Below, piece by piece: positions 18,217 through 27,901 of a stretch of 27,901 nucleotides of DNA. Within the stretch, counting starts at the first letter, position 1; each line of letters begins with the position of its first letter. The stretch is taken from NCBI GenBank assembly GCA_003427395.1, contig BFEA01000011.1, positions 7,129,483 to 7,157,383 of the forward strand, in the 5' to 3' direction. This DNA is from Chara braunii (taxonomy: Eukaryota > Streptophyta > Charophyceae > Charales > Characeae). The translations under genes and the position numbers were made by a program. The notes under the pieces were generated by a model, which ran no database searches, was not told the DNA's origin, and worked only from the letters and a program-made list of their open reading frames with translations.

Positions 18217-18219
18217 TTA
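18217..18219. other. TTA target-site duplication of MITE, left
   Basis: TTA abuts the left inverted repeat and is repeated at 18658-18660. Confidence 0.85.
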
Positions 18220-18657
18220 GGGTCTGATCCCACACTACTTACCGTAAGTAAAAAGTGGTGTTTTGCCGGATCCCACATGATTCCCCAGACGAAGGCCGCT
18301 GCACAAGCTTCGGAGGTAAGTAGAAACGTTTGAAGTCGTGGCGGGCAGGGAATGACCATCGCCGAAAAAGCTTGAGGGGATTTGGAAGAGAACCGGGCCT
18401 GTACCCTGCAGCAAAAAAGAAGGGTTTTTTTATTTTTATTTTTTGCATTTTGTTGTGTCCGTTTCATTGGGCGGGGGCCGCAGTGTCGGTTCAAGTGGAC
18501 GATTTTCGTGTCTGTAAAAGAACCCGCCCAACCAAAAGCGCCGAAACCCACATGAAACCAACGGACGATATGGGAAGGTGGGGTCCCTGCTTTCTTTTAT
18601 GGGTCGCCCAGAGCGGGCCCAGCTTTTTAGTTCTGTAAGTAGTGTGGGATCAGACCC
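18220..18657. mobile_element. PIF/Harbinger-type MITE, 438 bp
   Basis: The ends are perfect 23-bp inverted repeats: 18220-18242 begins GGGTCTGATCCCACACTACT and 18635-18657 is its exact reverse complement. Weaker symmetry extends about 15 bp further inward (TAAAAAG near both ends). The flanking 3-bp duplication is TTA. GGG-starting ends with a TTA/TAA duplication are characteristic of PIF/Harbinger (Tourist-like) elements. The interior codes for no transposase, so it is non-autonomous. Perfect ends suggest a fairly recent insertion compared with the decayed LINE around it. Confidence 0.9.
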
Positions 18658-18660
18658 TTA
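18658..18660. other. TTA target-site duplication of MITE, right
   Basis: TTA directly after the right inverted repeat matches 18217-18219. Confidence 0.85.
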
Positions 18661-19323
18661 GGGGCTGATCCGACTTCTCTTCTTTTACTCGCTGTCCCCT
18701 CCTCGCCGCTGGCCCTTGATCCTCCACCTCAAGCTCCACTTACCCCAAAGGACCCAGAGCTTCCCCGCTGCCCACGCTTGCGGCACCTAATAGAAAAAGG
18801 GCTTTATCAAGAGCCACTACCTCTGGGGGACAAGGTTTTGGGGATCCCTATAAGAAAGAAAAATGGTAGGTGGGAAGTGGGCCTCTCCGCGGCGGAGGAA
18901 AATGACTATTCTCCCTGTAGGGTGGCACTCACACTACATGGCTGGAATTTGCAGCAGGACCAGGAAGGGCGGTGCAGTTTCAAGCTTAAGGAGGCAAAAT
19001 ATTTTATTACTACGCAATATGAAGCGGGGCCAAAGGCAATGATACGAGTGGGGTCAGGCTCCTGCAGAATTGCGGATAATGATCTGTATGTTCTTTTGAC
19101 GAAAAAAAGGAGGCAGATCTGACCTTGGTAACACACAATGCTTTATTAGAACTGCAACATCTCAAAATCAAACCCAGCCATATCTGGCCTGATAGGGAGA
19201 TAATCACCGCCCTGTGCTCCATAGTCCGGATGAACATAATCAACGACGGGGGCGCATGGGACCAGTACAAGTGGCACTATCTCTAGGGCAGGAAACAGGG
19301 AAAACGTTCTGGACACTAGGAAA

Positions 19324-20105
19324 ATGGAATGGATCGAAGCACTATACGGCCGCAACAAGGCCTCGCACAGCACGCTTCGTAATGCAGATCTAGACCTCAG
19401 ATCCATTAACGTGAACGACCTGGCCAAACTTTGCCCAGACAAATCCCAGACCATACGGGACCTTATTCGCGGGGTCGAGGGACGAAGTTGGCTAGACGTG
19501 GTCTGTGTACAAGAAACACGCCTGACTGATTCCCCTGATCATAACAAAGCACACAGGGCGGTTTGGCCATATCAAGCCTACAGGGCACATGCACCGCGGT
19601 CAGCAAGTGCGGGGACGGCAATATGGATTCCCCTGGACTCCCACCTGGAGATCTTACATCACGAAAGGGACGTGGAGGAGGGCCGATGGGTTTCAGTATT
19701 GGGGGCATTAGAATTAGAAGTTGTCTGTATTTTTTGCATCTACGCCCCCAACGCTGTAGAGGAACGCGGGAATTTTTTTCAAAAGATTCAAACTAAAATG
19801 CCGCAAGGCATTCCCATCATTCTCGCTGGGGCCCTTAATGCAGCCCCTGACCGTTGGCTAGATCGCTGGCAGGTCTCCCCTTCCACCAGGCATCAGGTAG
19901 AGGAAGACAAAGGCATGCTTAACCGCTTGTGCAGTTCTCTTTCCCTTTTTGATACTTCCCGCCGCTTCTTTCCTACAGAACGGACATTTACATGTATCCG
20001 TAACAATGACCCATCCAGGCTCTCTAAATCAAGGATCGACCTGATCCTTATCTCAGAAGACCTGGCGGCCAGTTTGACACTCGCAGCAATCCAGCTCTCC
20101 TGCAG
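19324..20105 (+). pseudogene. LINE APE-type endonuclease, truncated
   Basis: Signature blocks appear in order: LRSINVN (the Asn of the metal site), DVVCVQETRL (catalytic Glu), CIYAPNAVEERGNFF, LAGALNAAPD where GDFN is expected, and SKSRIDLILIS. The usual Asp of GDFN is replaced by Ala, and the final SDH block is absent because the frame jumps to the reverse transcriptase near 20100. An intact enzyme nicks target DNA to prime reverse transcription; this one should be dead. The true start is unclear: ATG at 19324 opens the frame, but the conserved domain begins about 20 residues later. Confidence 0.85.
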
Positions 20106-21659
20106 ATGGAAGAGGAGAAAAACCCCGGGTTGGATGGATTGCCGAAAGAGTTTTGGGAGACAATGTGGGATTGCTTGAGCCCTGATGTAATGGAGTATTA
20201 AAATGAAGTCTGGCGTACAGGGGAAATGGGGGAATTGGTAGGCCAAGAAGTGTTGTCTCTTCTATACAAAAAAGGGGACAAATTCAATATCCGAAACTAT
20301 AGGCCCATTACCCTCCTGACGGTTACCTATAAAATGTTGGCCAAGGCGCTGGCCAGGATGATCCCGGTCCTAGAGGGGGTGATCCACCCATCACAGACTG
20401 GCTTTATGCAACATACGAAAATCCAAGAAAATATCTTACTGGTTAACGAGGTGTTGCAATTAACCCGACAAACAAAGCAAAATGCAACCCTCGTTTTCAT
20501 CGATTTTGAAAAAGCCTACGATCATGTGGATTGACTTTTTCTTGATAAGAGTCTGAAAAAAATGAATTTCGGGCCAGTCTTCTGCAGGTGGGTACGCATC
20601 CTTCATCACAATGTCCCTACAAGGGTGCAAATAAACGGGACCTTGGCTCCTCCGATTGACCTGGAACGGTCGGTCCACCACAGCGACCCTATAGCGCCCT
20701 TTCTCTTTCTCATTATCGTGGAGGCCCTATTGGCCAGCCTTCGAGCGAATAAGAACATTAAGAAAATCCAGATTACAAGAATCCCTGAGGAAGCCGTCCC
20801 GGTATGCTCGCTGTTCGCAAATGATCTCACCATCATAATAGACGCTACCCAGGAGAACATGATTGAAATCCAAAATTTAATGAATAAATTTGCTCAGGCG
20901 TCTGACATGGTGGTGAACTAGGGGAGCAAAACATAAGGATGGTGGATTCACTATCAAGGGGGCCGTCCACCGGACTCCCCAAACATTCACTGGCTTCCCT
21001 TGCAGGCCCCCGTTTGTTTTTTGGGGGTGTCTCTAACTGCGCAGGGCCGCCCTTACCTAAATGACGACTGGATTTCGGGACCAGCATTAGCTAAGATGGC
21101 CGATTGGCGCAACAAGCACACCTCCCTCTTTGGTCGAGCGCTGGTCATAAACAGTGTGGTGTTCGCTGTGTTGTGGTATAAATCGGTGCTCTGGCCTTTG
21201 AGTAAGACTGCCTTCCAATTGCTTAGGTCTAAGGCAACAACCTTCCTCTGGAGAGGAGATGATGAGCGAGCAAATGTCATCAGTAGGGCGGCATGGGAGT
21301 CTGTTTTACAACCAAAACGGACTGGAGGCTTGGGTATCATTGATCCCGTGATACAAATCCAGACCCTCCGTCTTAAATGGCTAAAGTTTTTTATCTTTTC
21401 CTTGGACAGCCCTTGGCGAACCCTCGCCCTTGAACATATTGCCCGATTGGCTCCACCGGTTCCACCAGAGGTTAACCCGCTCACATGGCTAGAGGATCGC
21501 TATTGGTCAATCCCGCGCAAGATCCACGACCAAACAACGGATAACTTTTGGCCTTCAGTATTAAAATGTTGGCGCAGGCTCCCCCCCCCTGAGAAACATG
21601 CACCGACGCGGTGGGAGGGTTTTTTGGGAACCGGTGGATTACCCCCTGTCATGGGCTGA
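20106..21659 (+). pseudogene. LINE reverse transcriptase, degenerate
   Basis: One reading frame carries the ordered RT blocks: NPGLDGLPKEFW, YRPITLLTVTYKMLAKALAR, HPSQTGFMQHTKIQENI, VFIDFEKAYDHVD (catalytic Asp kept), VHHSDPIAPFLFLI, and LFANDLTII where FADD is expected. A thumb region with GRALVINSVV, TTFLWRGD and PKRTGGLGI follows. In-frame stops lie at 20199, 20532 and 20919, with more just after. The FADD to FAND change removes one of the paired catalytic aspartates. It starts in a different frame from the endonuclease, so a frameshift or small deletion separates them. Confidence 0.9.
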
Positions 21660-23084
21660 TCTTAAGCAACTCTGCTGCCCCCTGGAAGGGATGGGTGAGG
21701 AACGGGACACTCCATGTTGGGCACCTGTGGGACCAGGAGAGGAAAGATTGGAAAACAACAGCCTAGCTTCAAGACATCCTCCACTATTGTCATCATATAG
21801 AGAGGCAACTTGAAACAATCATTGAAACACTCCCTCTCGAATGGTATAGGGTGCTTAGTCATGGCCCCACTTTGGAGGAAGGGGACTGGGTCACCATACT
21901 AGGGGACAAGGAAAGAATAGGCTGGATCCATATGATGCGAAAAATTGACGTGTTGGTGGAATATGACGCCATTGGACCAAGGGGGAAGCTTCTTGGCTCT
22001 CACAACCTCTTTGAGCGGCGAGGAAAAAACAAGATGTTCCGGGTACGGGTGTTACAGGAGGGACAAGACCTCACAGTCTTCTCCCCCTTGACACCTATAA
22101 ACGAGCTGCCCATTGACCCTGAAGAATGACAATGGCAGACAGCCCGGGGAACAGCAACGGTGACCAGAAAAAAGTCCACCTTAACACCATATCTGTTAAA
22201 TCCATATATAGGATGCTTAGACCCAAGAGAGTGCTGAGGGACCAAATCAACGACAGATGGGCTAAACACATGACAGTGGATCAGTCTCTCCTCAAACCAA
22301 TCAAATGGTTCAATAGAAGCAAAGCGAGATCGACAAAAATCACGTCGTTACAGTGGCAGATCGCTCATTGCTGCTTGCCAACAAACGTGTGGTTGATTGA
22401 CCATACACATCTGGAACAAAAAGGCAAAGCGCTCCCGTGGTGTCACCGTTGTTTGTTCGCCTTCCCAAGGCCAAAAAGAAACGAAACTATTGAGCATATC
22501 TTTATGCAATGTCCGGTGGCCCTATTGACGTGGCGGTGGTGGGACTACATTTGGAGGAAAACGGTACCGAACACCCCTTGGCCATGGTCTTGGCAAGCCA
22601 TATTGACAGGACACTGCCCATCACTGGAAAGCGCCCCTACCTACGTCTGTAACCTGTGCAGCTTGGGTAGATGATCTGTCCTATGGGCGGTCTGGTGGCA
22701 GTGCTGCCTTTTAGTTTTGGAGGGAGTTAAAATTGAGGGTCTTGAGTTAACAGGACAAATAAGGGAGCTGGTACAATTGGAGCTGGGGCGTAGCTGGAGG
22801 GATCTCAAGCCACAATTAAACATTTATTAGTCAGACCGGGATATTAAGAGGGCAATTACCGGTTTTGGTAGGGAGTGGCTGGGGGGGACCGGGGCGGATG
22901 GATGGCTCGAATTGAGTGGACAGGGGATCAGACTGCCATAACAGAACAAGAAATCTCGAGAGACTACAGACTTGTTTTCAACTACTGGACTCAAATTGAT
23001 GCATCTTTCCCGATGAGACCCCCGTCTGATTTCCTGGACCCGTTTCCCCCTCACCCCCTAGCCTTGATGGAAGTTTTTACCTAA
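21660..23084 (+). pseudogene. LINE C-terminal region with Cys/His zinc-binding segment
   Basis: Coding-like pieces continue in three frames. 21660-22129 includes EGDWVTILGDKERIGWIH. 22126-22674 includes LQWQIAHCCLPTNVWL followed by WCHRC...ETIEHIFMQCP, a Cys-Cys-His-Cys pattern typical of the zf-RVT domain at the end of plant LINE ORF2. 22875-23084 ends FPPHPLALMEVFT. Frame changes near 22130 and after 22674 break continuity. This domain is associated with the RT and may contact nucleic acid. Confidence 0.75.
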
Positions 23085-23085
23085 C

Positions 23086-23669
23086 ACCGGATCAGACAAG
23101 AATAAGATAAGCCTTCGCGGTGCCCCCTGAGCAGCGCTTATCAAATGCTCATTTCCTTCACAAGATACATCACCTGCTCAGTCAATCCCCCCGTAATCAG
23201 GGCAATCAATGCTGGCAGGCTGGTAGTTGTACGACCGAAGGATGGTGGCTGGCAGGCTGGTAGTTGTATCTTCTCAGTGACAGGAATTTTGGTGCCCATC
23301 TCTCAGCAACCTGCATACGACTATCTGGTCTCATGTGTATGATGCTGCTTGGTTTCTGAAGTTCGCTATCGCTCATTTTCCTTGCAATTTGATATCGGAG
23401 GTGTGGTACATTGCGCTCATCTGACGCTTGTCTTTTGCCTATGTGGTACATGCATGCGGTCTACTTAGCGAGCGGCCGTAGAGAGTGTGTAGGGAGGAGG
23501 GCGAAGGCAGGTGGACAGGGGATCGCCAGGAAGGCTACTATGTGGTGATTATTGGGTGTTCGCAATGTGATGAGAACTATCCGATGTGTGATTGATGTTG
23601 ACGTGGAACAACGGTGCAAAGTGATTGGTCATCACAATCAGCATCGGGTCATCTGGTGAGAATATTTGT
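23086..23669. other. Unassigned DNA, possibly RPC3 intron 2
   Basis: No gene or element recognised. A 21-bp phrase starting GCTGGCAGGCTGGTAGTTGT is present at 23211-23231 and again at 23248-23268 (37-bp period). Confidence 0.5.
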
Positions 23670-23714
23670 GGTTGGGGGCAACTATTTTGAGGTACAAAAT
23701 AGTTGCACCCAACC
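23670..23714. repeat. Compact hairpin, 20-bp arms, 5-nt loop
   Basis: GGTTGGGGGCAACTATTTTG (23670-23689), then AGGTA, then its reverse complement with one mismatch (23695-23714). Such a tight palindrome would extrude or fold strongly. No terminal duplication or element is evident. Confidence 0.9.
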
Positions 23715-24839
23715 TTATCTACCCTCTTTGACACTTCTTACCGTGAGGATGTGTGTTCTGTTTTGAGAGTCCTCTCATGTGAGGAGTCGTGTGCGCTTAA
23801 CCTTGAGAGTCATCAGTATTCACGTGGAGCATCTGGAAGGAGAGGGCGGTGCTATCTGAAGGGCCTTGGACGAAGCACTGGGTCATGGTCACCATGCCAA
23901 CCCACAGGGAGTAGAGCACGCATGCTTTGCTGCTTTGTCCTTTGTCTGCTCGCTGCGCTATACAGGGGTTCTGAGGGGCAGGCCAGCCCTGAGGGGAAGA
24001 CGAGTACCGGACGTCTATAAATAAGTAGCGGCGGGGACCTTCCATTGGCTGTGATCGTCGTCCTGTTTGCGACGTTAAATAATTCCTGAGGACTTCGGGG
24101 GCCGTCCATAAAAACGCCTCCTGATCAGCCAATCGGTCGTGTAAGGCTCGCTGCACGCGAGACTAAATACGTTGCAGGGCTGGCCAGCTCAGCAAGACTC
24201 GGGGCACAGGGGTGGGCCGTGCACACCTTTGGACGCGCACGCTATTCCAGTTTGCTCAGGAACGTTAACGATAAGAGACATTCAGGAAGAACTGAGGGAG
24301 GGGTAGATTCCAGGTGATAAGTTTGGGCAAGATTCCATTCTGCAAACAGACCCAACAAATGATTTTATTTTTATTTTGACTAGTTAGATGTACAACCATT
24401 AACATCTAAGAGAACATAGTTAGAACTGGTCCTGTTCATTGTGGTTTCTGTTTGCGAACTAGTCAAAGTCAAAGTAGTTTCGTTTGTAGGAGTCTGAACT
24501 TACCTGTTGAACCCAAATGTTTAGTCTCTGACACAACCACCGAGTATTTATTTTATTTATTTTTAAATCGGTCTGTATATTATGCTACGGTAGGCATCAA
24601 GAGTGACCTAGTGTAGACAGTGTACAGTGTTGTAGCCTATGAGTGATGGGGAGGAAACTAGAGAGGACGATAGGATCTTGCGATCGGCAAGACGCCCTAT
24701 AACCCACGTGGCATTAGGACCCGAGGGTGACAGATTCCTGTTCCACTAGCAGAGAGAGAGACAGCAGCAACAGCAGCAGAGAGCTAGGGCCGCAGAGGCC
24801 AGCAAGGCAGTCGCAAGCGAAAACGCTACTTAGGCAGCC
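23715..24839 (+). other. Presumed 5' region of the second Ty3/gypsy element
   Basis: The stretch between the hairpin and the gag start should contain a 5' LTR and a primer site, but neither could be delimited: there is no second LTR copy inside the window and no convincing tRNA complement. A TATA-like box lies at 24016-24023. TTTGACTAGTT near 24376 and AACTAGTCAAA near 24457 form an inverted pair. Confidence 0.4.
24016..24023 (+). promoter_or_regulatory. TATA-like box TATAAATA
   Basis: TATAAATA sits about 820 bp upstream of the gag start in otherwise GC-rich sequence. This is where an LTR promoter for the second retroelement would be expected. The assignment is by motif and position only. 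Confidence 0.4.
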
Positions 24840-26597
24840 ATGGCTACTGCTGCGCAGCAGAGCTCTCATGCCAGCACTTAAGGGTCTGTAGGGTCAACGG
24901 TCGCACAAACCCAGAGTCAGTCCACTGGCGTGATGGCAAGCCAGCCTATAGTGTTGACCCTCGAGGAGGACGCCATATAACGTGCAACTATGCGCGAGGC
25001 ACAACTACAACAGGCGTTAGGAGAGATTAAGGCAGAGAGAGAAAATGATTAGAAGAAGGGCCAGGATGCAGCTGAGAGAAGCGGACGATAGTGAGTTAGA
25101 GGGGATGGATCTGACGCACATGGATGCGGATGTGAGGACCCTACGGTCTGTGCTGCTAGATGTAGTAGAAATGCAGGATCACCGGACGACTCCCCTACAG
25201 GACATCCAGCAGAGTCTGGCCGTATTGGTCGGGCGAGCGCAGTCAGCTCCATCGCCGTCCGGGCCCAATGCCTGGCCTGTTGTACATCCTCCTCCTTTTG
25301 TCCCACCAGTGACTGGGGTATCCCTATATGTCTCTCCAACATCGGTCCAAGCCGCTTCCCTAGGAATGCCGTTAACAGGAGGGTTCTCAACATGTCCTAG
25401 TGTTCAGGTTCCTGTACAACCAGTATATTCCCAACCTCTGTCTCAGGTTGCCGTAACTGGGCAGCCTGCTGTTTCGCAGCCTGCACATCCGCAGGGTTCA
25501 CAACCCCAGCAGCAGCTAGTGCAGCAGCCTAGTCCCCAAGGTCCACAGCCGAGAGTGGGACAGGTACCGGGACAAGGACAGTGGGTTCCAAAGACGACCA
25601 TCGCCTCTCCCAAACCTTTTTCAGGGGACAAGAGGGGGGAAGACCTCGACACATGGTTGAGGCCAGTGTCGGTCTATGTCAAGTGTAAACTGACCTTGCG
25701 GCGCGAGGAAGTGCTTGTGGCTGCCTCCTATTTAGAGGGGAGTGCAACAAGATGGTTGAGTGGTTTAGTGCAATTACAGGGATACGGCCACGACTTCCTC
25801 GCTTGGGCAGTAAACCAGAAACTGGATTCCTCAAGCTGGTGGAAGAAAGGTGGCATGATCCTCAGGAGGCTCAAAAGGCCACTGACGCGATCCTGACTCT
25901 GAATAACAGGTAGTTCAAGTCAGTAAGGGGGGCCACACACGCAGTAGAGCGTCTGATCTGTGTTCCTGGAGTGCGCTACGACCCCCGGGTCTCACTCACC
26001 TCGTACTTGAGATGCTTTCCTTTGCCTCTTAGGAACCAGTTGGCAGGTGAGGCCATCATCAACATGCATAGCTTTCCCTCGTACAGTAAGAAGGCCCTAG
26101 ACCTAGAAGCGAAGATAGGGCATGGACATACACCCACGACGGATGGAAGGAAGAAGTCACTGCCTCCCAACTGGAAGGCGAAGGGTCGCATCATGTTCGT
26201 TGACAACGATGGATCTACCATCGAATTAAAAGACGACTTCCAGGCGGGAGTGGGTTCAGAGGCAGGCAACGTAGAGGCTTCAGGGGGTGGAGTAGTCGCT
26301 GCCTCAGTACAAAAAGGTAAGGCGACCCGTAAACGCCGTGGAGGCTCCCGGTCTAGGAGTCAAGTCGACCCTAACGCTCCTCCATGGGAGAAAGCGAGTC
26401 TCATTGAGGACGTGTGGAGAGACCGGTACACCAGGCAGGCCTGTATTCGTTGTGGTCAATATGGCCACAACCAATTCAAGTGCCGCAACAAGAAGATGAC
26501 CGAGAAGATCCCGCCTACGATGGGGCAGGCGTTGGGGTCCTCCGCTCCCGTAGGTAGCAATGTGGCCAGCAGTTCTGGCACTGCCTCACCATCTTGA
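24840..26597 (+). pseudogene. Ty3/gypsy gag with CCHC knuckle, degenerate
   Basis: The frame opens at ATG 24840 (MATAAQQSSHAST), then meets TAA and TAG stops in frame at positions where Gln or Trp codons are likely. It shifts near 25050-25090 into a frame running to 25896, and shifts again near 25825 into a frame running to 26597 (with TAG near 25909). Order: an N-terminal helical Gln-rich part (REAQLQQALGEIKAERE), a Pro/Gln/Ser-rich linker, a capsid region (PKPFSGDKRGEDLDTWLRPV, LVAASYLEGSATRWLSGL, then SYLRCFPLPLRNQLAGEA), a basic stretch (KATRKRRGGSRSRS) and a CIRCGQYGHNQFKC zinc knuckle at 26442-26483. It would package element RNA. It is not the same family as the minus-strand element at 1035-7718. 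Confidence 0.88.
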
Positions 26598-27458
26598 GAG
26601 ATGGCCCAAGCTACTGACTCCATCGTCGTCCCACAAACACATTCGGACCCTACGACCCTCTGTTCGCTGAATGTGTTTGAGTCCTTAGAGGAGCTAGAGG
26701 AGGAGTGATCTAAATCAGACCCGCTAGCTTCTTCGACAACATTGGCTAAAACCCCTTAGGCAGAGATTTTCGTCGGGGAGGTAGTCATCAGTGGCTGCAA
26801 GGCTGGGGCCTATTATGATACTTTCTAGACGCGTAATTCTATTAGTTGCGCGTGCGTTGAGGGGCTGCGCTTACATGGGCAAGTGTAGCGCCTGTTCGAC
26901 CTGTGGAGTCGATCTGTGCCAACAAACAGCGCATGGTAGTCATCGACTACCTTCAAGACGTTGAGTGTCTTTTCCCGTATGCGGGAGGGGAACTGAGACA
27001 TCGCGTCTCATTCCTAGTCAGTGATGATCTCCCTATGAATATCTTGTTAGGTATGTACTACCTCTCGGTTGCACAACCCCAGTTTAACTGGGACCGAAAA
27101 GTGGTCAAGCACACTTTGCCCGGTGGGGGGACCGCCAAATTACGTAAGTTTAAGGCTATTAGTCTGATTGAGTCCTATGGTTGCTTGTGTGCGGCCGCGT
27201 TTTACAACTATTATAAGCAAAATCCGGAGGAGGGTATGTACCTAGTCTATGTCTCTGCAGAAGGCGAGCCGGTGAAAATGTCACCGGAGGTAGAGGGAGT
27301 AGTCGCTGAATACCTTGATCTATTTGAAGAGCCGAAAAGAGGTTGTAGAGAGGGAGGTCGCCCACGCGATAGAGATTATCCCAAGGTCTAGCGTCCCGAA
27401 GGGTAGGATCTATCGGATGTCTCCAGGCGAGCTTGATGAGCTTCGCCGGCCTACGTGA
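26598..27458 (+). pseudogene. Ty3/gypsy protease and extreme N-terminus of RT, truncated
   Basis: The active-site region reads AYYDTF followed by a stop (26826), where a retropepsin would have DSG or DTG. Its C-terminal half is kept at 26903-27200 (RHRVSFLVSDDLPMNILLGM, then YYL in place of the usual DYL). After a frameshift near 27343 the sequence continues VEREVAHAIEIIP and IYRMSPGELDELRR, the lead-in to a gypsy reverse transcriptase, and stops at TGA 27456. Nothing of the RT palm is present: similarity ends abruptly at about 27450. Confidence 0.8.
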
Positions 27459-27612
27459 CACCCCAGGCCGCGGATCCTGCGGCCTAGGAGGCGGCCGAGG
27501 AGGCCGACCGCGGGCCCGCGGCCCCGCGGCCGAGTTTCCACGCAGCCGCCCTAGACCTAGGCGGTGGCGCGCGAGGGAAAACGGCGCGCGGGCGCGGGCG
27601 TCGCACGTCGGC
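27459..27612. other. GC-rich block of foreign composition
   Basis: About 150 bp of very GC-rich, CpG-dense DNA begins where the gypsy pol breaks off. It contains the perfect 14-bp palindrome CCGCGGGCCCGCGG at 27508-27521 and several GGCC/CGCGG blocks. It is unlike anything else in the window. No coding identity is recognised. Confidence 0.75.
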
Positions 27613-27624
27613 CTCTATGGCCCT

Positions 27625-27734
27625 GTTAAAAAAATAAAAATAAAAAAATTTGGGGGGTTGTTTTTTGGTATGTGAGAAAACAAATTAAATAAATAGAAAA
27701 AAATAAATATTGATTGATTGAGAGTTTTTTTGAT

Positions 27735-27773
<39 letters not shown>
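27625..27773. repeat. A-rich stretch and (TGAT)n microsatellite
   Basis: AAAATAAAAATAAAAAAA-type sequence leads into TGAT repeats at 27708-27720 and 27731-27773. Confidence 0.92.
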
Positions 27774-27774
<1 letters not shown>

Positions 27775-27818
27775 GGGGGAGGGGTCCTCCCTCCCCTCCC
27801 CGGGCTCCCCCCGGCACA

Positions 27819-27881
<63 letters not shown>

Positions 27882-27901
27882 CCGTGCACACACACACACA
27901 C
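27819..27901. repeat. (CA)n microsatellite at window end
   Basis: CA repeats with a few interruptions (CAAACA, CCCGTG) run to the last base and probably continue beyond the window. Confidence 0.95.

Larger units (their letters stand above)
18110..19287 (+). pseudogene. LINE ORF1 remnant, split by MITE
   Basis: With the MITE and one TTA copy ignored, a frame runs from about 18109 (REYHLRGGAKVEL) directly into GADPTSLLLLAVP at 18661 and on to 19122. A 1-nt slip in the A run near 19105 would carry the frame on to a stop near 19287. The product is Pro-rich at first and then basic (IPIRKKNGRWEVGL, MIRVGSGSCRIADNDLY). No CCHC knuckle is visible, so identification rests on position upstream of the endonuclease. 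ORF1 proteins bind LINE RNA. Confidence 0.5.
18110..23085 (+). mobile_element. Decayed LINE (non-LTR retrotransposon), interrupted by a MITE
   Basis: In plus-strand order there is an ORF1 remnant, an APE-type endonuclease, a reverse transcriptase with its C-terminal extension, and a Cys/His zinc-binding segment, the standard plan of L1-clade plant LINEs. All parts carry frameshifts and stops. The 5' limit is uncertain: an open ORF1-like frame begins after a TGA near 18107. The 3' limit is taken at the end of the last coding-like frame (about 23084); no clear A tail or target duplication was found. It lies downstream of RPC3 exon 2, presumably in intron 2, in the same orientation as the gene. 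Confidence 0.82.

Noticed and set aside
24376-24467. TTTGACTAGTT / AACTAGTCAAA inverted pair as transposon ends
   Set aside because: Only 11 bp, 70 bp apart, without a flanking duplication; too weak to call an element.
1-27901. CRISPR arrays, bacterial operons, tRNA or rRNA genes
   Set aside because: No regularly spaced identical repeats with unique spacers, no operon-like gene packing, and no tRNA or 5S internal promoter motifs could be recognised; spliceosomal and retroelement features show that the DNA is eukaryotic.

Overview
The window is nuclear DNA of a green-lineage eukaryote, dominated by transposable elements and microsatellites. It holds one recognisable host gene, only partly inside the window. 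The retrotransposon protein style (a chromodomain-bearing Ty3/gypsy integrase, and a second Ty3/gypsy gag with a single CCHC knuckle) together with the very long TE-filled introns reminds me of charophyte algae such as Chara. That assignment is inference from recall, not a computed match.

Layout. 1-1034: a (CT)n tract and non-coding DNA. 1035-7718: a complete but non-autonomous Ty3/gypsy chromovirus on the minus strand. It has two ~1.35-kb LTRs, a tRNA-iMet-type primer site, a polypurine tract, a TATC target duplication, a degenerate gag and a degenerate integrase-chromodomain; protease, RT and RNase H are missing. 7719-14198: AT-rich DNA with small tandem and dispersed repeats, an (AC)n(AT)n tract and a poly-T run holding the single N. 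14199-14368: a near-perfect 53-bp-arm inverted repeat.

15325-17983: the first two coding exons of the RNA polymerase III subunit RPC3/RPC82, encoding its N-terminal winged helix. Intron 1 (about 2.4 kb) carries long (CT)n, (AATCC)n and (GT)n/(GA)n arrays. On the opposite strand it carries a U2 snRNA-derived retrocopy with a 35-nt A tail and exact 9-bp target duplications. This copy lacks the Sm site and is the most interesting object in the window: a processed U2 pseudogene or a member of a U2-derived SINE family.

Downstream of exon 2 no further RPC3 exon was found. From about 18110 to 23085 there is a decayed LINE (ORF1 remnant, APE endonuclease, reverse transcriptase, C-terminal zinc-binding segment). 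Its ORF1 is interrupted by a 438-bp PIF/Harbinger-type MITE with perfect 23-bp inverted repeats and a TTA duplication. 23086-24839 is mostly unassigned, with a 20-bp hairpin and a TATA-like box. 24840-27455 is a second, plus-strand Ty3/gypsy remnant (gag, CCHC knuckle, degraded protease, very start of RT). It ends abruptly in a GC-rich block of about 150 bp, followed by A-rich, (TGAT)n and (CA)n tracts to the window end.

If intron 2 of RPC3 really continues to the window end, it is more than 9.9 kb long and filled with nested elements; otherwise the gene is broken here.
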